NCBI GenBank assembly: GCA_025062195.1 | Contig: JANXAS010000021.1 | Location: 1 to 58,076 of the forward strand | Length of the DNA stretch: 58,076 bases | Source of the DNA: Armatimonadota bacterium | Lineage (GTDB): Bacteria > Armatimonadota > Fervidibacteria > Fervidibacterales > Thermosaccharophagaceae | Reading direction: 5' to 3' | Shown: positions 1 to 8,239 of the stretch, in pieces | Position numbering within the stretch: position 1 is the first letter of the stretch | Layout of the letters: every line of letters begins with the position of its first letter | The notes under the pieces: model-generated | Told to the model about the DNA's origin: nothing | Seen by the model: the letters and a program-made list of their open reading frames with translations, nothing else | Database searches by the model: none | Made by a program: the position numbers and the translations under genes

Positions 1-2
1 GT

Positions 3-626
3 GTTTATGAAAAGCCAATATCAGGGAAGACAAAGAATGAACATTTTCGTGAGATGCTCAAGGAAGCGAAGGAAAGGGGCTTTGAGCATGATTATGTTTT
101 GATGGACAGTTGGTATTGAGGGCTTGATAACTTGAAAATGATTTCTTCCTTTGGCTAGTTTTTCTTTGCGAGGCTAAAAAGCAAAAGGAAAGTAAACCCT
201 GATGGTAAAGGGAATGTAGCGATAAGGGGAGTGAAAATCCAAAAGGAAGGTAGGATAGTTCATCTTCGTGGTTTTGGTTTTGTGAAGTTATTCTTGACAG
301 TCTCCAAAGGAGGGGACGAAGAATACTTTGCCACTAATGAACTTGGGATGGATGAAGGGAGGATGGAAGGGTTAAAGAGGCAAGGTTGAGGGATGGAGGT
401 ATATCATCGTTCAATAAAGCAGTGTTGTGGTGCGTAAAAGGCACAGGTTGGCAAAGCGGCAGTGATAATAAAGCATCTTTTGCTTTGTTTGAGAGCCTTC
501 TTGAGGCTTTAGGTTTATCGTTTGAGGTTAGGGATAAGTTGGTATGAGGCGAAGGCGATGATTATTCGTGATGCCATTAGAGTCTATATGGCTCATCCCA
601 TCTATGAACTGATCCCAACTGCGTAA
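3..626 (+). pseudogene. Decayed IS701/IS4-type DDE transposase, 3' part
   Basis: One reading frame (starting at base 3) runs to a TAA at 624-626 and reads as the C-terminal part of a DDE transposase. It contains LMDSWY (the second catalytic Asp region), a basic RLKS stretch and an IEVYHR/K-like segment typical of the catalytic Glu region. Five in-frame stops interrupt it, at 117, 156, 387, 435 and 510. At least two look like Trp codons changed to TAG or TGA. No frameshift is needed, so decay was by substitution. The 5' part lies outside the window, so I cannot see the left inverted repeat. Family placement (IS701 versus IS4) is by motif only. The element ends where the pseudogene on the other strand is cut off, so it probably caused that truncation. 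Confidence 0.8.
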
Positions 627-1650
627 GTCCTATTAAAATTATTCTCCTTGACTCGGATTAAGTCCCACTGCTTTTCCCTTGCATCTGACACTCCATCTCC
701 ATCGCTATCCACCCATTCAGGTTGCTGTCTTTCTTCTCAAAGAGTCTTATGCATCTTTTCGTGGACAACAGCTCTCACAAATGCATCTATACCACGGGCA
801 TGCTCAAAATCAACACAGGGTTCAGGTTTAGAAGGGTTAATATACCATGTAGTCCAACAGCCTCTCTCCTTCAACAGTGCCTTCCCATCCTCCCTTCAAC
901 ACTTGAGAATGAAAAGACATCTTCACCCTTCGCTTTAGCGAAAGCTTTGCCGCTAAATATGAACTTGAACTCCGATGTCAATCCCAGCTTAAATATTGCT
1001 GCTCCCCTTCTAAAACCTTCGCTTGGGTCATGGCGAACTGTGCTAACACCCTCTGGAGTCATAACGTTCTCAACATTCAAAGTCGCTTTAGAAAGCTCAA
1101 CCTCTTCAGCATAAGTTTTGATCTCATTTGAGGCAATTGCCCGTCCGTGCATGCCCATCCATTTAGCAAAACTGATGACCTCAACTCATCCACGAAAGAA
1201 ACAAATCCAATTGAGCTTGGTAGCTCAACACCCTCTGGAACATAGGTTGGGGTTTGAAAATTAAACCCAAAGATTGTGAACATCCTTGCCATTATATTGG
1301 CAAACTCACGCCCACCTGATGCCCTTGCTGATGCTACAAGTGCAAAAGTCCCAACATCTGATGAAGCTGCCCTGAATACGACATTGCCATTCGTGCTAAA
1401 GCAGGCTACAAGTTCTTTCACTTCATCTTTAACATCCACCTTTAGCCCCCAATTCTAATTCTAAATGGTTCGTTGTATCCACCCGGTTCATTGTATTCAA
1501 ATGGCTCATTAGGAGGTTAGCCTGGTTCAAATTGGATGTCTTGTGCATTGACAGTCACTTGCGGGAGGATGATTTGGTGAAGGGTGTAAAATCCAAAATG
1601 GCTAACGAAAGTTAAAGTGGCTACTACGAGAGAGACCCTTTTGAGCTCAT
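627..1650 (-). pseudogene. Frameshifted secreted HExxH (metalloprotease-like) protein
   Basis: A minus-strand gene can be followed through at least five frame changes. It opens with a good ribosome site (GAGGTGAGG) and ATG at 1650. Next come a hydrophobic signal-like stretch (about 1610-1530), an acidic/proline linker, a segment ending VDELRSSVLLNGW (about 1439-1160), a shifted segment GMHGRA to VFSFSSVEGRM (about 1155-880), and a last frame carrying VVHEKMHKTL. That last piece is an HExxH zinc motif near 750-765, followed by a DSDGDGVSDAREK calcium-loop motif near 670-700. The reading is lost at the transposase remnant near 627. HExxH plus DxDGDG loops in a secreted protein suggests an extracellular zinc protease, but the family is not identified. 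The intact gene at 39671 shares this general architecture, without obvious alignment. Confidence 0.7.
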
Positions 1651-2414
1651 TTTCCTCACCTCAATCTTTTGGTTACCAGACGGCAGCCAACATCATTTTG
1701 CATTTCCAATTTGAAAGCGTGATGCAAAATGTGATGAATGAAGGTAGCTCTGTGAAGGGTTTTGACTTTATCTTCCATTCACGCTTTTGGCTTAGGAGTT
1801 ACAGCAGTTGAATGCATCATTCGTTTTTGTAGGCATTCATCGTGCGGGCTGTTGCTTGTCCCTGCGAAACAGTGCCGGCTGCGTAACGCTTGTTGCTATT
1901 GATTTATGAGATTGGTGATACCGTGAATGGTTGTATGGCACCTTGTCTCGGCTTATATTGAGCGGCTTGTCAGCCACACTAACATTCAATTGCAACCTTC
2001 GGATGGTTTGACAGTTGCCTTGCACTCAATGCATCTTCAGTTTAAGGTGTGGCGCAAAATGTGATGGGCAGTTATGGCGATGTGAACGGTAGCACATAGT
2101 CGCCCGCACACTTTTAACCACCGATGTTATAAATCCCATTGAGGTAGTTGATACAGGTCAAGATGGAATTGCGTTCGTGCAAGCTTTGTTATTCAAGTTG
2201 CCTGCGGCAAATTTGCGCCAACGAGCTTCCGCAGTTACATTGATGCAAAATGCAATTGCGGCATTGTGATTGGTTGTCAATCTGGCGTAACCATGAGCTT
2301 GTGGCATAATCAGTTCAAGACTTTGCCAACATATACCTAAGCCATTAAACGCCATTGCTTTCCTCTGCACCTATTTAACTGTGACAAACTATGATGCTCC
2401 GGGGGGCGGTAAAT
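1651..2414. other. Intergenic region without a recognisable gene
   Basis: About 760 bases between the decayed secreted-protein gene and hisF. The short reading frames here have no plausible ribosome site and no recognisable motif. The phrase GCAAAATGTGATG occurs twice (near 1725 and 2053), hinting at old repeat debris. No clear promoter for hisF could be fixed. Confidence 0.5.
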
Positions 2415-3233
2415 GTGCTTGCAAAGCGCATTATACCTTGCCTTGATGTGAAAGAGGGGCGAGTGGTCAAGGGAATACATTTCTTCAACTTGCGCGACGC
2501 TGGCGATCCAGTTGAGCTTGCCGAGAGATACGATGCCGAAGGTGCCGATGAACTTGTCTTCCTTGACATTACAGCGTCGGTTGAAAAGAGAGGCATCATC
2601 GTTGATGTCGTCAAGCGGGTTGCCGAAAAAGTGTTCATACCGTTTGTTGTAGGTGGCGGGTTGCGCACAATTGAAGACATACGCTCTGTGCTCAATGCTG
2701 GCGCTGACAAGGTTTCAATAAACACTGCAGCTGTTCAAAACCCCGAACTTATCCGTGAGGCATCTGAACTCTTTGGGAGACAGTGCATCGTCGTCGCAAT
2801 TGATGCAAAGAGGCGCAACCGCCCAGATAGACCTTTTGAGGGTGATGAGCGTTTTGAGCCAGCTGAATGGGAAGTTTATACACATGGTGGCACAGTGGCA
2901 ACTGGTCTTGATGCCATTGAATGGGCAGTAAGGGCTTACGAACTTGGTGCTGGCGAAATACTGCTAACGAGCATGGATGGCGATGGCACTCAACAAGGCT
3001 ATGACATAGCGCTCACTCGGGCTGTGGCAACGGCAGTTCCAATACCAGTGATTGCTTCTGGTGGCGCTGGCACACTTGAGCATATTCATGAGGCATTAAC
3101 CGTTGGTGAGGCAGATGCAGCGCTTGTTGCATCAATCGTTCACTATGGGCGTTATTCCGTAAGGCAAATCAAGGCATACCTTCGTGAGCGTGGTGTTACG
3201 GTTAGATGGGTTTATGAGGATGAGGCGCAATAA
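2415..3233 (+). CDS. hisF: Imidazole glycerol phosphate synthase subunit HisF
   Basis: HisF is the cyclase subunit of histidine biosynthesis. It takes ammonia from HisH and converts PRFAR to imidazole glycerol phosphate and AICAR in the cytoplasm. The protein is a complete (beta/alpha)8 barrel: it opens [19 protein letters not shown] with the catalytic Asp of CLD, has the VGGGLRT and phosphate-binding IASGGAGT loops, and a second catalytic Asp in VAIDAK. I chose GTG 2415 because family members start with [11 protein letters not shown] and a G-rich ribosome site (2399-2408) lies 6 bases upstream. The ATGs at 2391/2394 have no such site. An insertion of about 20 residues follows VAIDAK. No hisH, hisA or hisB is next to it; hisI is the next gene but 387 bases away. 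Confidence 0.97.
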   Translation: MLAKRIIPCLDVKEGRVVKGIHFFNLRDAGDPVELAERYDAEGADELVFLDITASVEKRGIIVDVVKRVAEKVFIPFVVGGGLRTIEDIRSVLNAGADKVSINTAAVQNPELIREASELFGRQCIVVAIDAKRRNRPDRPFEGDERFEPAEWEVYTHGGTVATGLDAIEWAVRAYELGAGEILLTSMDGDGTQQGYDIALTRAVATAVPIPVIASGGAGTLEHIHEALTVGEADAALVASIVHYGRYSVRQIKAYLRERGVTVRWVYEDEAQ

Positions 3234-3620
3234 TGTGGGGTGGTAAACGGTGCAAAGCCCGTTTTGAGCTGCAAAGCAACATGGAGCAAAATTTAAAATG
3301 CGACAGACAGCACCCCACTTCACTTCGTGCCTTACTGCGAACCATTTTGAGGATGGTTTACAATAGGGATTGCGCAATTGGTATTGTTTTATATGGGTGG
3401 ACGATAGTCTGCCCGGTAAACACTGCCAAAAGCGAACTATGCTGGCGGCTTAACAGCCGCCACTGCATTCAGCTCCGTAACTTCTATACAAAACAAACTT
3501 TCCCGCCAAGCTCATTGTGGCTCAATTTGTTGGTTTGAACTTTGCTTGCTCCTAATATATCTTGGTGAAGATGATGATATGCCGAGAGCTATTTGAACGG
3601 TTAACAGCGAGGTGCATTCA
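3234..3620. other. hisF-hisI spacer with a short perfect inverted repeat
   Basis: No supported gene lies here; the 101-codon frame has no family features. A perfect 7-bp inverted repeat (GGCGGCT / AGCCGCC, 4-base loop) sits at 3444-3461. It lacks a T-run, so it is not a clean terminator and may be a repeat remnant. Confidence 0.5.
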
Positions 3621-4025
3621 ATGGGTGAAAAGTCATACGAGACATTCCTTTCGCTCGTTCGGTTTAATGAGAGCGGTCTTGTGCCAGTTATCGTTCAGGA
3701 TTGCGAAACTGGCGAAGTGCTCACACTCGCTTACATGAACAAAGACGCAATCATGCAAACTTTGAAGAGCGGCAAGGCATGGTATTGGAGGCGCTCGCAT
3801 GGCAGGCTTATGATGAAAGGTGAGCGTTCTGGGAGAGTGCAAATTGTTAAAGAGGTTCGCTTTGACTGTGACGCTGATGCTTTGCTAATCAAGGTTGAGC
3901 AAGTTGGCGGTGCTGCATGCCATGAAGGTTATAGGAGTTGTTTTTTCAGGCGGTTGAGAGAGGATGGCACAATTGAAGTGTGCAGCGAAAGGTTATTTGA
4001 CCCCAAGGAGGTTTACAGTGGGTGA
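3621..4025 (+). CDS. hisI: Phosphoribosyl-AMP cyclohydrolase HisI
   Basis: HisI opens the adenine ring of phosphoribosyl-AMP in histidine synthesis, using Zn and Mg in the cytoplasm. The core matches the family: [26 protein letters not shown] (substrate region), then [13 protein letters not shown] with metal-binding Asp/Cys, and [12 protein letters not shown] with the conserved cysteines. It is a stand-alone HisI of about 134 residues without the fused HisE domain. ATG 3621 was preferred over GTG 3612 because GAGGTG at 3609-3614 lies 6 bases before it. The stop overlaps the GTG of the following TPR gene by 4 bases, so the two are probably translationally coupled. Confidence 0.96.
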   Translation: MGEKSYETFLSLVRFNESGLVPVIVQDCETGEVLTLAYMNKDAIMQTLKSGKAWYWRRSHGRLMMKGERSGRVQIVKEVRFDCDADALLIKVEQVGGAACHEGYRSCFFRRLREDGTIEVCSERLFDPKEVYSG

Positions 4026-6901
4026 AATCATTTGCCCGCAATCGTAACTTACCGATGATGGCGCTAATAGCTTCCTTGACGCTCGCCATGTTATCTCTCT
4101 CGCTGTGCGGCATTATCCACGAAGGCGCAACTGAGCGCGAGCAGAAAGCATTAGAGCTGCTGAAGAGCGGATTGGAACTTGAAAGGCAAAACAAGCTTGC
4201 GGAAGCTAAGAGAGCGTATGAGCATGCTCTGAAGCTTGACCCGAAGCTTGATGATGCCAAATGGCGTTTGGCACATGTTGAAGGCAAGCTCGGAAACTGG
4301 CACTTAGCTGGGAACATGCTTGAGGAGTTGAGGAGGAGCCACCCGAAAGATGTAAGGGTGCTAAATGCGCTTGCTGAGGCTCATTTGCGATCTGGGCAGT
4401 ATGAGAAAGCCGTATCAGTTGCAAGGAGAGCTGTTTCACTCCGCCCAAAGGGGATAAAGGAGCGATTAATACTCATTGAGGCATTGAGCAGGTGCGGCAA
4501 AGTTGACGAAGCCGCAGAGCATCTTCGTGTTGCCTCGCGCATCTCGCCGAATGATGTGGCAATACATCTCCAGCTTGGGAGATATTATTGCCAGCGCTCT
4601 CTTTTTGAGAAGGCGCTTTATCACCTTCGTGCGGCTAAGCGGCTTGCGCCAGATGAGCCACAGCCAAGGCTGCTTTTGGCGAGAGCTTATTTTGAGCTCG
4701 GCAAGTTGAGTGAGGCAGCTGACGAACTTAGAGGGTTGATAAAGCTTTTCCCGAACGACGCAAAGCTGCTCCACGATTGTGCGCGCTTACTTTTTGATGC
4801 TGGCAGGTTGAATGAAGCCATAGCCTATTACCGAAAGTTGCTCCACATAGTGCCACATCATGATGTGGCTCGCCGTGAGCTAATTGACGCATATATGAGA
4901 GCCAACTTGCACAAGGAAGCCATTCACCACATACGCTTAATGGCACGGTTGAACCCCAATGAGGCAAAGCTCAAAGAAGCGCTCGCAATTTGCTTGCTCA
5001 AGCTCGGAAGGTTAAGAGAGGCGATACCGATACTGCAGCGCCTTCTCTCAATAAACGGCAATGACGCGAGAGTGCACGCAGAGCTTGCGCGAGCATATGC
5101 GATGCTCGGCGAGGTCAAACGGGCACACCGGCATTATGAGATGGCAATCAAAAACGCCTTCACCGCGTCATCGGATGTAAGCAAGGAGGAGAAACTGAGC
5201 CTCATCTCTGAGGCAGCCGAATTTGCGTCCCGCTTGAGTGACCACGAGAGTATTGTTGAGCTATGCGAGCGTGCGATGCGCCTTGAGCCAAATGATGTGC
5301 GGTGGCGCTTGCTCAAGGCGCGCTCATTGATTGAATTGGGCAGGCTGAGGGGCGCCACGGTAAGCCTTAAAGCCACTTTGAGGCGATTTAAAGACTGTGC
5401 CGAGGCTAAGGCGCTTCTTGGCTTAATACAGGCTTGGAGGTTTGAATGGAAGGGCGCCGAGCAGCTTCTACGGGGGGCATTAAACGGCTTGCCGCATGAT
5501 GCCGATGTTGCTGGTGCACTATTGACGATTTACATGTGCCAAGGCAGGGCAGATGATGCATTTAAGTTAATTGAGCGGTGCTCAAGCAGTGGCATGGATG
5601 AAGTGAGCATAGCCCTTCTTAAATCAGAGGCGTATGAAATGGTCGGCGATAACAAACTCTCAAAAGGGGCGCTGATTGCAACGGACGCATTTAAGCGCAG
5701 CGAGCCGAGGTTGCTCCTTCAGCTTGCCAGGCTCTACTTGGTTGATGGTTCATACGAGCCAGCTGTAAGGCACTACACGGGTCTGATTGAGCGGGCTGTC
5801 AAGATGCGCGACATCGCCCTTGAACTCCAGCTTAGGTCGGAGTTGGCTGAGGCTCTTTTCCGGGCGGGCAGATATGATGAGGCTGCATCTGAACTGAAGC
5901 GTGCGATGACTCTATCCCCAAGCGATTGGACTTTAAGGATGCGTCATGCCGATGTGTTGCTCAGGCTCGGCGCAATCAAAGATGCGTTCATTGCGGCATG
6001 GAATGCAGAAAGGGTTTGCGGTGCAGTTGATGCACCGATGCACTTTGCGCAAACGCTGCTCAAGCACGTGAAGGGGAGCATTGATGCGTCGCTTAGAGTG
6101 TGGGTTGAAGTTTGGGAGAGGATGCCGAGCAGCTTTGTTGCCGATGTGGCAATTGAGCTTATGGCGACTCGCGGTCTAACAAGTGAACATGTAAGCTTCT
6201 TGCGCAAATCGTTGTTGGACAGGAACTACAGGACGCCATTGCAGCGCAAGATGGCATTGGAAGTGCTTGCACGGGCATACATGGCAGCTAACATGCACAG
6301 TGATGCAAAGGACATTTGGATGCTTCTGTGCCTGCTCAGCCCAAACGAACCCACTTATCGCGCCGGGCTGGCAGAAGCATGTTATGGCATGGGCGATATC
6401 TCTTGTGCCGACGGAAACTTCAGAGCGGCTCTGCGCATAAATCCGTTTGCGCATGAAATCAGGGAAAGATACGCTCGCTTCCTGATGAAATGCGGCAGGT
6501 TGGTTGAAGCTCAAACACAATGCCAAATAGCGCTCTCGTTGGGCGCGGAGAGAAAGAGGATGTATCTGCTCATGATGGATTGCTATCAGCTTGAGGGCAA
6601 TGAGAAGTTGAGGGAATTTGTGAGGGCTCTTTCAAGCATGTCTGTTAAAGAGCCAGATAACCTTGCACTGGCTGTTGCGGTTGCTGAAGGGTATGAAAGG
6701 CTGCAGGAATACAGGCGCGCGTTGCCCCATTGGAGGAGAGCTTGCGGGCTAACAAGGGCTTCGTTGAAGCTTGTTGAACGACTTAAATCGTGCCTTGATA
6801 GGGCTGGCTATGATGAGGAGGCGGAATGGGCAATGCGTTTTATCCTGGCTGAGGAGAGGAAACGCATCGTTGCCGATTACAGCGTCTACCGAGGATGGTG
6901 A
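4022..6901 (+). CDS. Large TPR-repeat protein, membrane-anchored or secreted
   Basis: A 959-residue protein with a short basic N-terminus and a hydrophobic segment (about residues 10-30, ending LSLSLCGI), so probably exported or anchored. The rest is almost entirely tetratricopeptide repeats from about residue 40 to 930. Typical units read [30 protein letters not shown] and [21 protein letters not shown] solenoids bind peptides or proteins, and the partner cannot be deduced. The GTG start overlaps the hisI stop (GTGA), and the 3' end lies 7 bases before the next gene, so it belongs to the hisI transcription unit, although no link to histidine synthesis is evident. A lipobox is not convincing: LSLC lacks a small residue before Cys. 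Confidence 0.9.
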   Translation: MKSFARNRNLPMMALIASLTLAMLSLSLCGIIHEGATEREQKALELLKSGLELERQNKLAEAKRAYEHALKLDPKLDDAKWRLAHVEGKLGNWHLAGNMLEELRRSHPKDVRVLNALAEAHLRSGQYEKAVSVARRAVSLRPKGIKERLILIEALSRCGKVDEAAEHLRVASRISPNDVAIHLQLGRYYCQRSLFEKALYHLRAAKRLAPDEPQPRLLLARAYFELGKLSEAADELRGLIKLFPNDAKLLHDCARLLFDAGRLNEAIAYYRKLLHIVPHHDVARRELIDAYMRANLHKEAIHHIRLMARLNPNEAKLKEALAICLLKLGRLREAIPILQRLLSINGNDARVHAELARAYAMLGEVKRAHRHYEMAIKNAFTASSDVSKEEKLSLISEAAEFASRLSDHESIVELCERAMRLEPNDVRWRLLKARSLIELGRLRGATVSLKATLRRFKDCAEAKALLGLIQAWRFEWKGAEQLLRGALNGLPHDADVAGALLTIYMCQGRADDAFKLIERCSSSGMDEVSIALLKSEAYEMVGDNKLSKGALIATDAFKRSEPRLLLQLARLYLVDGSYEPAVRHYTGLIERAVKMRDIALELQLRSELAEALFRAGRYDEAASELKRAMTLSPSDWTLRMRHADVLLRLGAIKDAFIAAWNAERVCGAVDAPMHFAQTLLKHVKGSIDASLRVWVEVWERMPSSFVADVAIELMATRGLTSEHVSFLRKSLLDRNYRTPLQRKMALEVLARAYMAANMHSDAKDIWMLLCLLSPNEPTYRAGLAEACYGMGDISCADGNFRAALRINPFAHEIRERYARFLMKCGRLVEAQTQCQIALSLGAERKRMYLLMMDCYQLEGNEKLREFVRALSSMSVKEPDNLALAVAVAEGYERLQEYRRALPHWRRACGLTRASLKLVERLKSCLDRAGYDEEAEWAMRFILAEERKRIVADYSVYRGW

Positions 6902-6908
6902 GCATGAA

Positions 6909-7634
6909 ATGTTTCTTGTGCGCCTCCTCTATATGCTTCAGCAAGTTGACTCTCGCCTTGCAGAGATTGAGCGTGAACTCCAAAGCCTTGATGACGGCTC
7001 AAAACTTGAGGCGAGGCTCGGTGAGCATAAAACGGTGATTGAAGACCTCAGGGAACGAATAAGGGTGGTTCGCAGGGATGTGATGGACTTGGAGCTTGCT
7101 TTAAAGGGTGTTGAGGGTAAGCTTGAGGAGCTCAAGGAAAAGATGCGCAGCGGTGCTGTTAGGAATCCAAGGGAAGTGGTGCGCATAGAGGCTGAGATGC
7201 GCGAGCTTAGCAGGCAAAAGGACGAGATTGAAACAAGGGCGCTTCAAGGCTACGAAGAGCTGGACATGCTGCAGGCAAAGTTGAATAGCGAGGAGGAAGA
7301 ACATAAGCGCATGAGCGAGGAGTTAAATGCTGTGAGGCGCAATTATGAGGAGAGGCTCTCTCAACTCCATAGCGAGAGAGAGCGGCTGATTGACAGGAGA
7401 CGCCAACTTGTGAGCCAGATAGATAGCGGAGTTCTTGAGAGATATGAAAGGCTAAAGGAGCGAAAAGGTGGCATAGCAGTCGCAGCTATTGATGGCACCT
7501 TATGTGGGGTGTGCAAGGTGACATTAACGGCGAGCGCATGGCGTGAGATTGACAACCCAGAAGCGCTCCCAACATGCGAAAACTGTGGACGCATCGTTTG
7601 TCCACCGCCGGAGCTTTGGGGAGAGAATGAATAA
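6909..7634 (+). CDS. C4-type zinc-ribbon coiled-coil protein
   Basis: A 241-residue protein. Residues 1-180 form long charged heptads (QVDSRLAEIERELQSL, RIEAEMRELSRQKDE), i.e. an antiparallel coiled coil. The C-terminus carries a zinc ribbon with C-x2-C (CGVC) and, about 30 residues later, C-x2-C (CENC), followed by GRIVCPPPELW. This is the zf-RING_7 (DUF164) family. Its members often sit beside rnhA or Nif3 genes, as here, and they are proposed to act on nucleic acids or translation; the exact role is not settled. ATG 6909 was chosen over upstream in-frame starts inside the TPR gene because GGTGAG at 6897-6902 is 6 bases away. Confidence 0.92.
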   Translation: MFLVRLLYMLQQVDSRLAEIERELQSLDDGSKLEARLGEHKTVIEDLRERIRVVRRDVMDLELALKGVEGKLEELKEKMRSGAVRNPREVVRIEAEMRELSRQKDEIETRALQGYEELDMLQAKLNSEEEEHKRMSEELNAVRRNYEERLSQLHSERERLIDRRRQLVSQIDSGVLERYERLKERKGGIAVAAIDGTLCGVCKVTLTASAWREIDNPEALPTCENCGRIVCPPPELWGENE

Positions 7635-7666
7635 GCCAATTGGGTGCATGGGAGCGGTGATGGACT

Positions 7667-8104
7667 ATGACTGCACGCAAAGTCTCAGCGAAGGAACTCA
7701 GAATTTATGCCGATGGTGCATCAATTGGGAATCCGGGTCCAGCTGGGGTTGGTATCGTTGTTGAGGATGAAGACGGCAATGTCATCCTGACGGTGAGCAA
7801 GCCGGTTGGCAATGTCACGGGCAATGCAGCTGAGTATCTGGCATTGATAGAGGCTTTAAAGTTAGCCATGCGATACGATGCCGAATGCATAATCGTCAAC
7901 TTGGACAGCGAACTTGTAGTTAAGCAAGTCAATGGGGATTATTCGGTGCGCTCACGGGAACTTATGCCACTGCATGAGAGGGTGGAGAAGCTCAGGGCAA
8001 AGCTTGGAAGATGCATCATAAGGCATATCCCGTATGTTGAAAACAGGCGTGCGCATAACCTTGCTCGGACGGCGGCGCAAAAGCTCGCTGTGAGCTTGGG
8101 TTGA
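7667..8104 (+). CDS. RNase H-like protein (RNase HI fold)
   Basis: A 145-residue RNase HI-type domain, expected to cut RNA in RNA-DNA hybrids. The catalytic carboxylates visible are Asp in IYADGASIGNPGPAG, Glu in GNAAEYLALIEAL and Asp in VNLDSELVVKQVNG. The fourth position, normally Asp in an N-x2-A-D-x-L-A motif, reads RRAHNLART, so His replaces Asp. In E. coli RNase HI that Asp is known to tolerate His or Asn, so activity is still plausible. It resembles the short rnhA-like proteins found beside zinc-ribbon/Nif3 genes rather than the full E. coli enzyme with its basic handle. It lies 32 bases after the zinc-ribbon gene. Confidence 0.93.
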   Translation: MTARKVSAKELRIYADGASIGNPGPAGVGIVVEDEDGNVILTVSKPVGNVTGNAAEYLALIEALKLAMRYDAECIIVNLDSELVVKQVNGDYSVRSRELMPLHERVEKLRAKLGRCIIRHIPYVENRRAHNLARTAAQKLAVSLG

Positions 8105-8239
8105 GAAGATGCAAGGTTAAGCTAACATTGGACAATGGATGCGTTATTATGATTGCTTAGGCAATCCCCTAAGGTGCTCCATTCTAAAGCGAGGAAGGGT
8201 GCAGCTTGACTTTGACCACAATGGAGGAGGGAGATCAAA

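Noticed and set aside
648-1439. Several overlapping reading frames on both strands
   Set aside because: They are pieces of one decayed minus-strand gene (or its shadows); none has its own ribosome site or a complete domain.
3233-3538. A 101-codon frame after hisF
   Set aside because: No ribosome site, no known motifs and composition of non-coding DNA; it probably comes from the intergenic repeat content.
8105-8239. TTGGAC and TATGAT as a ppdK promoter
   Set aside because: The spacer is only 14 bases, too short for a standard sigma-70-type promoter.
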